Origin: an uncultured Acidobacteriota bacterium
GTDB lineage: Bacteria; Acidobacteriota; UBA6911; RPQK01; JAJDTT01
NCBI GenBank assembly: GCA_951812665.1
Contig: CATOST010000026.1
Location: forward strand, 58,501 to 122,500
Reading direction: 5' to 3'
DNA length: 64,000 bases
The position numbers and the translations under genes were made by a program. Every line of letters starts with the position of its first letter. Within the stretch, counting starts at the first letter, position 1. Under the pieces are notes generated by a model. The model was not told the DNA's origin. It saw only the letters and a program-made list of their open reading frames with translations, and did no database searches. Of the stretch, positions 26,336 to 35,145 are shown piece by piece.

Positions 26336-27106
26336 CTATCTTTTGACGGCGAAATGGGCTCGGCGGTTCTTGCTCCAACAGGTCTCGTCGTGACAGCTCT
26401 CGAAGGGACGCTCCTCGCCAAACGAAAGAGCTTCCAACTGAGTCGCACTCACGCCGGCGTCCAGCAGGTAGTCGCGAGTGGCCTGGGCTCGGCGGTCGCC
26501 CAGAGCCAGGTTGTACTCTTCGCTGCCCCGTTCGTCGCAGTGTCCCTCGACGATGACCGTCGCCGTCGGGAACCTCTTGATCCAGCGGGCGTTCTCCTCC
26601 AGGATCTGCTTCGTCTTGGGGCTCAGCAGAGCCCTGTCATAGTCGAAGAAGACCGGCCGGACCCGCCCATCGTCGATCGCCCGCTGAAGTCCTTCGATAT
26701 CCGTGACCGACAGTTTCGCGGCCCTCTTGGGCACCACGGTCACACGGGTACTGTCGCGGGCGTTGCCGCCGCTGCCGCGGGCGATGGCCGTATAGGTGGT
26801 GGACTCCGTTGGCGAGAGGACCAGGGAACCGGTCTCGGCGACGTTTCCGACACCCCCGTCGATGAGGACGGAAGTGGCGTCGGTGCTCTTCCAACTCAAC
26901 GTCGTCTGGCTGCCACGCTCGATGGTGCCGGGCTCCGCCGTGATTTCAATGGTCGGCATGACGGCGGCCGGTTTGGAGGGGGCCGCCACCGCAGGAGCGT
27001 CAGGGACCGCAATCGCCGGGGGGGGCTTTTTCTTACAGCTTCCCACCGCCAGCACCAACAACACACAGGGAACGAACCCCACAGTGACCAGAAAGCCTCT
27101 GTTCAT
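26336..27106 (-). CDS. pal: Peptidoglycan-associated lipoprotein Pal with an extra Ig-like domain
   Basis: Pal links the outer membrane to peptidoglycan. The 256-residue protein has a lipoprotein signal with lipobox Cys near residue 24 (LAVGSCKKK). The C-terminal OmpA domain (about 150-256) includes ILEENARWIKRFP, VIVEGHCDERGSEEYN and LGDRRAQATRDYL. Between them, residues about 45-120 form an all-beta Ig/PKD-like module (ITAEPGTIERGSQTTLSW...STTYTAIA) not found in classical E. coli Pal, which is about 170 residues. I start at 27106, which has AGGAGG upstream; the longer frame adds 19 non-signal residues. Confidence 0.9.
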   Translation of the reverse strand: MNRGFLVTVGFVPCVLLVLAVGSCKKKPPPAIAVPDAPAVAAPSKPAAVMPTIEITAEPGTIERGSQTTLSWKSTDATSVLIDGGVGNVAETGSLVLSPTESTTYTAIARGSGGNARDSTRVTVVPKRAAKLSVTDIEGLQRAIDDGRVRPVFFDYDRALLSPKTKQILEENARWIKRFPTATVIVEGHCDERGSEEYNLALGDRRAQATRDYLLDAGVSATQLEALSFGEERPFESCHDETCWSKNRRAHFAVKR

Positions 27107-27135
27107 TGAACCTCCTTGGAAGGAAAAAATTAAAC

Positions 27136-28641
27136 TCAGGGACGGGTCAGATACCCTGACCAAGCTGGACTCTCGTTTATACCATAGGCCGTAATTTGCC
27201 TCTTACTCTTGCCGTCGGCATTCATGATGAACAGCTGTTTGGAACCGGTTCGCGTGCTCTGGAAGACGATGTGCCTGCCGTCCGGAGACCAGTCGGGATG
27301 TTCGTTGCTTCCGGTTCCCGAAGTCAGCTGAAAGATCTTCCCGCTGGCCACTTCCACTATATAAATATCGTGTTTCCAACGTTTTGGGGCCTGCCAGGAG
27401 TAGATGACGTGCCTTCCGTCCGGCGCCCAACTGGGACTGTCGCAGTGGCCTCCTTCCGATACCAGTTCCCGGAGATCGGAACCGTCGGCATCCATGAGCC
27501 AGAGCTGGGGCCGCCCGGTCCGGTCCGAGACAAAGGCGACCTGCCGCGACGAGGGACTCCACGTCGGCGAGGTGTCGATGGCAGGATGATTGGAGATGTT
27601 GATCTCGCCGGATCCGTCGGCGTTCGCCACGAAGATGTCCGCGCTGGAATGACCCCTGCCCCGGGAGGAGTAAGCGATCTGCCGGCCATCCGGAGAGAAA
27701 GCCGGAGACGACACGTACGAGGTAGGCGTTGGAATCACATCCCGGCCTCCTTGGAGGCTCTGGATCCAGAACTGCCAGCGGGCGCTGCCCGGAAGAATGG
27801 TGACGAAAGCCAGTCTTGAATTATCGCCGGACCAGTCGGGAAACTTGTTGATGCCCTGGTTGGCGGTGACGGTCCGAACGTTGGAACCGTCATAGTCCAT
27901 GGTGTAGATTTCCTTGCTCCCGGATTTCAGCGAGCTGTAGGTGATCTGCGTGCTGGCCACACCCTGGCTGGTGCCGGCCGACAATTGATAGACGATCTGG
28001 TCGGCGAACTCGTGAGCGACCCTTCGAATCAGCGTCGCGTCGGATACGGAGTAGCGTTTCCCCAAGACCTGCTGGCGTGTCTTCACGTCGTAGAGGTAGC
28101 CTTCGATCATGGCTCCTGCGGCATCCACGTGCACGTTGCCGAAGGCCAGAAAGTCGACGTCCAGCGTCGGCGCCTGCCAGTGATCGAAACTCACGTCCTG
28201 CGGCGACCGCAGCGGTTTCAAGGGGTAGAAACTCTTGGACGGCATCTCGAAGAATGCCGAGAATTTGAGGTCCTGCCAGAGGACGCCATTGAAGACCTTC
28301 CCGGCGGTCTGAGTCTGGGGCGTGGCCGCTGTCCGAGCCACGAAATCGGCCACGGCCAAGCGCGTGCTCTCTCGCGACTTGGGATAGATCTTGACGTCGG
28401 ACGGCTGCGCCATTCCCATTGGCGCAACCAGCATCAGGATGAGGACCGTGGCCAGTAACAGTCCGTGGTGAAAGTCTCGCGAGCACCGAGACCGTTCCTG
28501 CGCCCGCCGGACAAGGCGCGATGAGGGAGCATACCGGGAGTATGTGACCGAGTCGCAACACAGTCCGCCGGGATGCAGGGACGGTCGAATGCCGTGACGA
28601 CTTTTGCCACGGGCTGTTAGCGTCGAAATGGCTGGAAGCAT
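27136..28641 (-). CDS. tolB: Tol-Pal beta-propeller protein TolB, signal-peptide region interrupted by a repeat
   Basis: TolB is the periplasmic beta-propeller that binds Pal. The mature part has the N-terminal DUF and at least five propeller blades, each with a PDWSPDGRHIVF-type motif. The 5' end is odd: after MLPAISTL the frame runs through a 158-bp repeat (28459-28616), read without a stop as Arg/Ser-rich sequence, then resumes with LLATVLILMLVAPMGMAQ. Removing the element and one 4-bp duplication restores a normal signal peptide. No good alternative start follows the element, so the real product either carries a 54-residue basic insert before the signal core or export is impaired. Confidence 0.85.
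   Translation of the reverse strand: MLPAISTLTARGKSRHGIRPSLHPGGLCCDSVTYSRYAPSSRLVRRAQERSRCSRDFHHGLLLATVLILMLVAPMGMAQPSDVKIYPKSRESTRLAVADFVARTAATPQTQTAGKVFNGVLWQDLKFSAFFEMPSKSFYPLKPLRSPQDVSFDHWQAPTLDVDFLAFGNVHVDAAGAMIEGYLYDVKTRQQVLGKRYSVSDATLIRRVAHEFADQIVYQLSAGTSQGVASTQITYSSLKSGSKEIYTMDYDGSNVRTVTANQGINKFPDWSGDNSRLAFVTILPGSARWQFWIQSLQGGRDVIPTPTSYVSSPAFSPDGRQIAYSSRGRGHSSADIFVANADGSGEINISNHPAIDTSPTWSPSSRQVAFVSDRTGRPQLWLMDADGSDLRELVSEGGHCDSPSWAPDGRHVIYSWQAPKRWKHDIYIVEVASGKIFQLTSGTGSNEHPDWSPDGRHIVFQSTRTGSKQLFIMNADGKSKRQITAYGINESPAWSGYLTRP
28459..28616 (-). repeat. Foldback repeat element, copy C inside tolB (158 bp)
   Basis: In minus-strand orientation it begins CAGCCCGTGG (28616) and ends CCACGGACTG (28459). 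The flanks in that orientation, CTAA and TTAC, share only the central bases, so the target duplication has decayed or was imperfect. Element plus four bases is 162 bp, exactly 54 codons, so tolB stays in frame. It shares the foldback structure and length of the other copies. Confidence 0.92.
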
Positions 28642-28656
28642 GGTGCAATCCCTTTT

Positions 28657-29490
28657 TCAGCGAGGGGGATATTGGAAGTAGGTCACAAATCGCACTCTTC
28701 GGTTTCGCAGTTCCGGCGGAAGAGCGGGCAAGGGGCTGCTGGCGCGGATGGCGCGTTGGGCGGCCAGATCTACGGCCCGGACGCCGCTGGGCTGCTCCAG
28801 TTTGATCCGATGGATCTGCCCGTTACGCAGCACTTCGAAACTGACGACCGTCTCCACCGGTCTCGCCAGCGCACCCAAGGAGGCCCGGAGCCAGTTCTGC
28901 CCCACGCGCTGCTCGACCTGGCGAGCATACCAGGAGTGCAATCCCTCCTGCCCCGTGCCGCCGCCGACGCGGACTCCCTGTCCGCCGCCGAATCCACCCC
29001 CGGAACCCGAGGGGGCTCCACCGGCACCGCCGCTGCCGGCATCCGCTTTCCGGGGGATCTGGGCCTTGGCGTCGGATTTCGAGTCCTTGGAACCGGTGCG
29101 AGCAGAGACGGCAGCTTTTTTCTTCTGGCGGGGCCGGCGCTTGCGCGAAGACTTTTGCTGAAACTCGGTCCTGTCGGGTGCGGCCTCCGGGGCCACTTCC
29201 CGCTTCCTCTTGGTTTCGGGAGGGGGCGAGGCCTGGACTCTGGGGGTCACTGCCGGCTTGTACATGCCGGCGCCGCCTCCCAGATCGGCCGCCAAGCCGA
29301 CAGAGACCAGATTTCCTCCCTGGCCGCCTCCCACGCCGGTGCTTCCGCTGACGATTTCCACGGGTGGGAAAAGGTCGGTCACGAAGGTGGCGCCCAGAAA
29401 AAGAACCATGTGCGCCACCGCCGAAAACACGAACGGACGTGAAAGGCGCTCGCTCTTGACGTGGGTGATCAGGATTCGGCTTTGCGGCAT
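28657..29490 (-). CDS. TonB/TolA-family energy-transducing protein
   Basis: This 277-residue protein is anchored by one N-terminal membrane segment (about 21-40). A Lys/Arg/Ala-rich and Gly-rich periplasmic linker (about 90-180) follows. The C-terminal TonB/TolA-type domain (about 185-277) contains VVSFEVLRNGQIHRIKLEQPSG and the final VRFVTYFQY. Position between tolR and tolB means it fills the TolA slot, spanning the periplasm to Pal/TolB, although the C-terminal domain looks more TonB-like. It is 16 bp after tolR. Confidence 0.85.
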   Translation of the reverse strand: MPQSRILITHVKSERLSRPFVFSAVAHMVLFLGATFVTDLFPPVEIVSGSTGVGGGQGGNLVSVGLAADLGGGAGMYKPAVTPRVQASPPPETKRKREVAPEAAPDRTEFQQKSSRKRRPRQKKKAAVSARTGSKDSKSDAKAQIPRKADAGSGGAGGAPSGSGGGFGGGQGVRVGGGTGQEGLHSWYARQVEQRVGQNWLRASLGALARPVETVVSFEVLRNGQIHRIKLEQPSGVRAVDLAAQRAIRASSPLPALPPELRNRRVRFVTYFQYPPR

Positions 29491-29506
29491 CGATTTCCTC
29501 GACGGC

Positions 29507-29944
<438 letters not shown>

Positions 29945-30041
29945 AGACCGTTCCGCTGCCGGACGGAATCTGCGGGATACGGATCCGGCCGAAAACGTGA
30001 AGGCCGGACAACAGAACCGCCGTGGCTCCGGATCGGTTTCA

Positions 30042-30764
30042 TCAAGCGAAACTCCGCTCGATCAGATTCAGGAGCTCAGTGGTGAAATCGTCCATTTCGA
30101 TGCCGATGACCTTGAGCCGGTTCAGAAAATGGTTATAGGCAATCACCGCAGGAATTGCGGCGAATAGGCCCGCCGCCGTCGCGACCAAGGCCTCGCTGAT
30201 TCCGGGAGCAACGGCCTGGATGGTGGTGCCCGAACCCTCTCCCAATCCCTGAAACGCGTTGATGATCCCGATGACCGTTCCGAAGAGTCCGATGAACGGG
30301 GTGACCGATCCGGTCGTCGCCAGCCAACTCAAGGAGCTTTCCAGGGTGGTCATCTCGGCGCTTGCTGCCTTGCGCAACGCCCGTTCCAGGCCCCCAATGC
30401 TGCGTATGGCCACGTGCTGTTCCATGGGGTTGGTCCGACTCCTGTCTCCCTTGGCCTGAATCCAATGATCCAACTCCCGATAGCCGGCCTTGAATACGCC
30501 GGCCAGCGGAGAAAGCGGGTAGTCATCGCAGGCGCGGTGGATTTCGGAGAGGCTGGAACTGCGCCGGAAGAATTCGGTGAACTCGAACGACTGCTCTTCA
30601 ACCCGCTTGTAGGCCCTTACCTTGGAGACGATGATAGTCCAAGATAGAACGGAGAAGAAGAGCAGGACCAGAAGCACCAGCAGGGCCACCGGTCCGCTCT
30701 GGGCGAGTAGAGACCAGAAGCTTCCGAAGGAACCCTGAGCAATCAGACAACAACCTTGCATCAT
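30042..30764 (-). CDS. tolQ: TolQ/ExbB-type biopolymer transport protein
   Basis: TolQ is the motor subunit with three membrane helices: about 18-40, then the conserved pair in the C-terminal half around ATTGSVTPFIGLFGTVIGIINAF and ATAAGLFAAIPAVIAYNHF. Those strings are the MotA/TolQ/ExbB signature. The 240-residue start at 30764 (ATG, with GGGGGA just before) is preferred to an upstream TTG. It is the first gene of the tol-pal block and is divergent from recN. Confidence 0.92.
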   Translation of the reverse strand: MMQGCCLIAQGSFGSFWSLLAQSGPVALLVLLVLLFFSVLSWTIIVSKVRAYKRVEEQSFEFTEFFRRSSSLSEIHRACDDYPLSPLAGVFKAGYRELDHWIQAKGDRSRTNPMEQHVAIRSIGGLERALRKAASAEMTTLESSLSWLATTGSVTPFIGLFGTVIGIINAFQGLGEGSGTTIQAVAPGISEALVATAAGLFAAIPAVIAYNHFLNRLKVIGIEMDDFTTELLNLIERSFA

Positions 30765-30873
30765 TCCCCCGGCGCCACGGTCGAGTCCCTCCAAAGTCAA
30801 CCCAGGAAATTGTAAACCAGGCCTATGTCACATATCGGGCGCCCGGCCTCTCCCGGAATCGGCTGGGTTTTCC

Positions 30874-30879
30874 TATAAT
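30874..30879 (+). promoter_or_regulatory. Consensus -10 box ahead of recN
   Basis: TATAAT at 30874-30879, preceded by TTTTCC, lies 55 nt before the chosen recN start at 30935. It overlaps the earlier in-frame ATG at 30878, which argues against that ATG as the start. Confidence 0.4.
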
Positions 30880-30934
30880 GATTCCTGGTTCTCGTCCCGG
30901 AGCGGAACCGGACCTCGTCTCCTCCCGACGCATA

Positions 30935-32659
30935 ATGCTCAAGTACCTTCGTATCAGTAACTTCGCGCTCATTGACCGGATCGATCTGGAGTTTGCGCCG
31001 GGGTTCAATCTGATCACCGGCGAGACCGGGTCGGGAAAATCGATCCTGGTCGATTCGGTCTCCCTCCTGGCGGGGGAACGGGCCTCGCAGGAGATGATAC
31101 GGGAGGGCTTCGAAAAGGCCCGGGTCGAAGGTGTTTTTGCCCTGGATCCCGGGCATCCCGCCTGGTCCTTGCTCGAGAAAACGGGTCTGGAAACCGAGGG
31201 CGACGAAATCCTGATCCGGAGGGATATTTCCCGGACCGGATCCAATCGGATTTTCATCAATGGGAAGCTTTCGACACTGGGGGTCCTGACCCGGTTGGGA
31301 AGCCTGATGGCGGACATCCATGGACAGCATGATCAGCAGAGCCTGTTGCAGCCTCGGACCCACCTCCGACACTTGGACGGTTTTGGCGAGAACGGGGAAC
31401 TCGCGGACCGGGTCCGGCAAGTCTACGTCGATCTGATGGCGGTTCGCCGGCGTCTCGAACGCCTCCGGGATGGCGCGAGCCGGCGCCTCGAGAGAATGGA
31501 CACTCTGCGTTACCAGTTGTCGGAGCTGGAACAGCTCGCCCTGGAACCGGGGATGGATCGGAAGTTGGAACGGGAGCGGGACCTGCTGGCGACGGCGGAA
31601 AGCCGGCAGCAGGCCGCATACGAGAGTTTTCGGCTGCTTTACGATCGGGAGGAAAGTGTTCTCTCTCTCCTGGATCACGCTCAAAAGCGGCTCTACGAAC
31701 TCGGCCGTCTCGACCCGGATATGGAGACCGTGGCCGAGCGCAGCCTCGACCTCCGATATCAGGTGGAGGAAGTGGGTCTGGAAATGCGGGACTACGCCGC
31801 ATCGATCCAGTGGGACGCGGCACGGCTGGACGAGGTCGGGGAACGACTCTCGGCCTTGGAGGGTGTCAAGAGGAGGTACGGGCCGTCGTTGGAGGAGGTC
31901 CTGGACCACCAAGCCAAGATCCAGGAGGAATTGGAGTCGGTGGACGTCTCCCGGAGGCAGGAGGAGGAGTGGATCCGGGAGGAGCAGGATCTTGAATCCC
32001 GGTATCTCACGCTGTCCGGGAAGCTCTCCCGGAAACGCCGCGCAGATGCCGAGGATTTCTGCCGGCGGGTTGAGGGGGAGCTCTCCCAACTGGCCATGGG
32101 CAGCTCTGTATTCCGGGTCCGGATCGAAACCGACGAGTCGGTGCAGACGGGGCAGGGAACGGATACGGCGGAATTCCTCATCAGTCCCAATCCCGGGGAA
32201 TCGCCCCGGCCATTGGGGCGCACCGCGTCGGGAGGGGAACTCTCGCGGATCACGTTGGCCCTGAATTCGGTGGTCGCATTCACACCCTTTTCCAAGACCT
32301 TGGTCTTCGATGAGGTGGATGCCGGAATCGGGGGACGGGTGGCATCGACCGTAGGTCTGAAATTGGCCCGGTTGGCGCGCCGCGACCAGGTGTTCTGCGT
32401 CTCCCACTGGCCTCAGCTGGCCTGCCACGCAACGCGCCATTTGCACGTGGACAAGGGAATCCACGAGGGGAGAACCGTGATTCAGGTCCGGATCCTGGAT
32501 GCAGACGAGCGGGTCAGGGAATTGGCCCGCATGACGGCCGGCGATTCGTTGACGGAGACGACCCTCCGGCAGGCCCGGGAACTGCTTCGACGGGCCGCGG
32601 CCGACACCAGCGCGGGATCCCGGGCCGATCCTCAGCTACCGGTATCGCAGCCCACCTGA
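30935..32659 (+). CDS. recN: DNA repair protein RecN (SMC-like)
   Basis: RecN is an SMC-like ATPase for double-strand-break repair. The 574-residue protein starts MLKYLRISNFALIDRIDLEF and has Walker A ITGETGSGKSIL near residue 28. A long coiled-coil region (about 160-380) and the conserved ADIHGQHDQQSLL follow. The C-terminal ATPase half has the signature TASGGELSRITLALN near 430, Walker B VFDEVDAGIGG near 465 and QVFCVSHWPQLA. The ATG at 30935 gives a normal length; an ATG at 30878 overlaps the promoter. Confidence 0.93.
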   Translation: MLKYLRISNFALIDRIDLEFAPGFNLITGETGSGKSILVDSVSLLAGERASQEMIREGFEKARVEGVFALDPGHPAWSLLEKTGLETEGDEILIRRDISRTGSNRIFINGKLSTLGVLTRLGSLMADIHGQHDQQSLLQPRTHLRHLDGFGENGELADRVRQVYVDLMAVRRRLERLRDGASRRLERMDTLRYQLSELEQLALEPGMDRKLERERDLLATAESRQQAAYESFRLLYDREESVLSLLDHAQKRLYELGRLDPDMETVAERSLDLRYQVEEVGLEMRDYAASIQWDAARLDEVGERLSALEGVKRRYGPSLEEVLDHQAKIQEELESVDVSRRQEEEWIREEQDLESRYLTLSGKLSRKRRADAEDFCRRVEGELSQLAMGSSVFRVRIETDESVQTGQGTDTAEFLISPNPGESPRPLGRTASGGELSRITLALNSVVAFTPFSKTLVFDEVDAGIGGRVASTVGLKLARLARRDQVFCVSHWPQLACHATRHLHVDKGIHEGRTVIQVRILDADERVRELARMTAGDSLTETTLRQARELLRRAAADTSAGSRADPQLPVSQPT

Positions 32660-32789
32660 TGCCGTTTTGACCGTCTCAATTGTTTCGCCTTTCGGGCTTC
32701 GGCTAGAATGAACTCCGCTGCGGGGGCCGAAGGTCTCGAGCCCGGTCGGGTCGGGGAATCGTGGCCTCCGCGCACACGGGGTCTGATCA

Positions 32790-34139
32790 ATGCGGTCTGA
32801 ACACTTTTTCATCGAAACCTTCGGATGCCAGATGAACGTGCATGACTCGGAGAAGATCTCCGGGCTCCTGGTTCATCGCGGAATGATTCCGGTCTCGACT
32901 CCCGAGGAAGCGGACCTCGTCCTCCTCAACACCTGCAGCGTCCGCGAGAAGGCTGCCCAGAAGGTCTACAGCCGTCTGGGACAGATGAAGGCACGAAAGC
33001 GGAGGGAGGACAACTTCAGAATCGGAGTGGTGGGCTGTGTGGCCCAGCAAGAGGGCGAGCGGATGCTGCAGAAGGCTCCGTTTCTGGACTTGGTCGTGGG
33101 CACCCACCTCTACCACTCGTTGCCCGACCTCCTGGACGAATTGGATTCCAAGGATTTGGACCAGGACCCGTCACGGCGCGTACGCACTCAGTTCCTGGCG
33201 GACTCCGAACCGGTCGAGATCGAACCGGTGCTGCGCTCCAGCCGGTTCAGAGCCCAGATCACCATCATGGAGGGTTGCAACAAGCGCTGTACCTTCTGCA
33301 TCGTGCCTTTTACCCGGGGCAAAGAACGGAATCGGCCCTCGGAAGCCATATTGGAAGAAGTTCGGCGTGCGGCCGATCTGGGATTCGTGGAGATCGTCCT
33401 GCTGGGACAGACCGTCAACAGCTATCGAGACCCCCAGCGGCCCCGGTTCCGCTTCGCCCAGCTCCTGGCCCAGGTGGCCCGGGTGGATGGAATCCGGCGA
33501 ATCCGGTTCACGTCTCCGCATCCGCGCGAGTTCAACGACGACGCCATCGCACTGGTGGCGCAGGAACCGCGAATCTGTTCCCAGGTCCACCTGCCGGTCC
33601 AGAGCGGGTCCAATCCGATTTTGAAGCGAATGCGCCGGCAGTACACCCGGGAGAAGTACCTGGCGATCGTCGAGAAGTTTCGTCGCTGGAATCCTGATTT
33701 TGCGATTTCCACCGACGTGATTGTCGGATTTCCGGGGGAGACGGAAGACGATTTTCAGCAGACCATGAGCCTCTTGGAAAGGGTCCGCTACGAGTCCATG
33801 TTCTCCTTCAAATACTCCCCCCGGCCCTACACGGACGCCGAGCACTGGACGGACGATCAAACCGGCCTGGACCGGACCCGCCGTCTCATGCAGTTGCAAC
33901 GCCGCCAGAAAGAGATCCAGCTCGAAATCCACCGGGACCGGTATCTGGGAAGGGAATTCGAGGTCCTGGTGGAAGGGACCTCGCGAGACGGCGAGAAGAT
34001 CTTCGGAAGGACGGCGACCAACAAGGTGGTCAATTTCCCAGGTCAGGACCCTCCCGGCTCCTTCGTCCAGGTGCAGGTCACAGGTATCGGAGCCAACAGT
34101 CTTCTGGGTACCAGAATCGGTGCCAAGACAAGCCACTAG
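32790..34139 (+). CDS. miaB: tRNA-2-methylthio-N6-isopentenyladenosine synthase MiaB
   Basis: MiaB is a radical-SAM methylthiotransferase acting on A37 of tRNAs. The 449-residue protein has the N-terminal UPF0004 domain with the three cluster cysteines (ETFGCQMN C13, LNTCSVRE near 49, VGCVAQQ near 83). The radical-SAM triad is in EGCNKRCTFCIVPFTRG near 160, and a C-terminal TRAM domain (about 375-440) follows. FGCQMN and the sequence after the radical-SAM motif favour MiaB over RimO/MtaB. It ends 8 bp before the DUF151 gene. Confidence 0.93.
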   Translation: MRSEHFFIETFGCQMNVHDSEKISGLLVHRGMIPVSTPEEADLVLLNTCSVREKAAQKVYSRLGQMKARKRREDNFRIGVVGCVAQQEGERMLQKAPFLDLVVGTHLYHSLPDLLDELDSKDLDQDPSRRVRTQFLADSEPVEIEPVLRSSRFRAQITIMEGCNKRCTFCIVPFTRGKERNRPSEAILEEVRRAADLGFVEIVLLGQTVNSYRDPQRPRFRFAQLLAQVARVDGIRRIRFTSPHPREFNDDAIALVAQEPRICSQVHLPVQSGSNPILKRMRRQYTREKYLAIVEKFRRWNPDFAISTDVIVGFPGETEDDFQQTMSLLERVRYESMFSFKYSPRPYTDAEHWTDDQTGLDRTRRLMQLQRRQKEIQLEIHRDRYLGREFEVLVEGTSRDGEKIFGRTATNKVVNFPGQDPPGSFVQVQVTGIGANSLLGTRIGAKTSH

Positions 34140-34147
34140 GAGTCCAC

Positions 34148-34633
34148 ATGGAGCGAGAATTCAAGATTCGCGGACTGATGATGGATCCCATCACCAATTC
34201 TCCGATCATCATCCTTCAGGACGTGAAGAAGAACACGCTCCTGCCGATCTGGGTCGGGATCTTCGAGGCCAACGCCATCGCGCTCCAGGTGGAGCGGATC
34301 GACACGCCCCGTCCCATGACCCACGACCTGATCAAGAACATCCTTCTGCAGCTGGATGCCGAGATCTACAAGGTCGTCGTCACGGAACTCAAGGACAACA
34401 CCTTCTACGCCTTGATTCATCTCAAGCTCAACGGGGAACCCATCGCCATCGACAGCCGTCCCAGCGACGCCATCGCCTTGGCCCTCCGAACCGACTCCCC
34501 CATCTACGTCACGGAAGACGTCATCAACAACAGCCGCAACATCACTCTGGACAAGGAAAACCTGGATCCGGAAGAGGTGCGCAAGTGGCTGGAGAATCTC
34601 AACCCGGAAGAAATGGGCAAATACAAGATGTAG
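34148..34633 (+). CDS. DUF151 bifunctional-nuclease-family protein
   Basis: This 161-residue cytoplasmic protein has the BFN (DUF151) domain. Signatures are LMMDPITNSPIIILQD, LPIWVGIFEANAIALQ, TPRPMTHDLIKNIL and the end RPSDAIALALRTDSPIYVTEDV. Family members in plants have DNase/RNase activity; bacterial roles are unclear. A short extension rich in Asn/Glu follows (about 130-161). Spacing of 8 bp after miaB implies co-transcription, a frequent arrangement. Confidence 0.9.
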   Translation: MEREFKIRGLMMDPITNSPIIILQDVKKNTLLPIWVGIFEANAIALQVERIDTPRPMTHDLIKNILLQLDAEIYKVVVTELKDNTFYALIHLKLNGEPIAIDSRPSDAIALALRTDSPIYVTEDVINNSRNITLDKENLDPEEVRKWLENLNPEEMGKYKM

Positions 34634-35145
34634 CGTCCGTGCGTGGACCCCAGGGCTTCGGATCCTCCTTAGATAAATCTACATAACTCCCTTTAAAATA
34701 AACTTATTTCCATAATCGTCAGATCTCCGTCCCGGGCCGGACCCAACCCTCATTAGTTTACATAATATTCATTATGCGACGTTCTGGAAATGGGAACGGA
34801 TGAGGTTCGAGCCAGGATCTCGCGGGGTCAGGTTGGGCTGGGACCGCCTTTTTCCCCGTCCGGCAGCGACCGCTCGGCTCACAGCCCGTGGCAAAAGTCG
34901 TCACGGCATTCGACCGTCCCTGCATCCCGGCGGACTGCGTTGCGATTCGGGCACATACTCCCGGTATGCACCCGAATCGCGCCTTGTCCGGCGGGCGCAG
35001 GAACGGTCTCGGTGCTCGCGAGACTTTCACCACGGACTGCTCAGGTCGTCGCTGCCCGGGTCGAGCTTGCGGGAGAGTCGATCCGGAAGTTACGCTTCTG
35101 AGCGCAGCCGAATTGTCGGCCCCGGGATCGAGGAGATTCTCCGGC
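34634..35145. other. 512-bp non-coding stretch with AT-rich patch and repeat element
   Basis: No convincing gene lies here. An AT-rich patch (about 34670-34780), unusual for this GC-rich window, includes the short inverted repeat CATAAT-ATTC-ATTATG (34761-34776), a possible promoter or operator. The rest is repeat copy D (34882-35039) and about 100 bp leading to the gmhA-like gene. Open frames crossing the element are not genes. Confidence 0.7.
34882..35039 (+). repeat. Foldback repeat element, complete copy D (158 bp)
   Basis: It runs from CAGCCCGTGG to CCACGGACTG with perfect 4-bp direct repeats CTCA on both sides (34878-34881 and 35040-35043). The sequence is nearly identical to copy A. 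All three forward reading frames are open through it, which creates spurious long frames and a false N-terminal extension of the downstream isomerase. Confidence 0.93.

Noticed and set aside
34888..35145. N-terminal extension of the gmhA-like gene starting inside the repeat
   Set aside because: The extension translates the repeat element; the ATG at 35146 has a Shine-Dalgarno sequence and gives the family's normal length.
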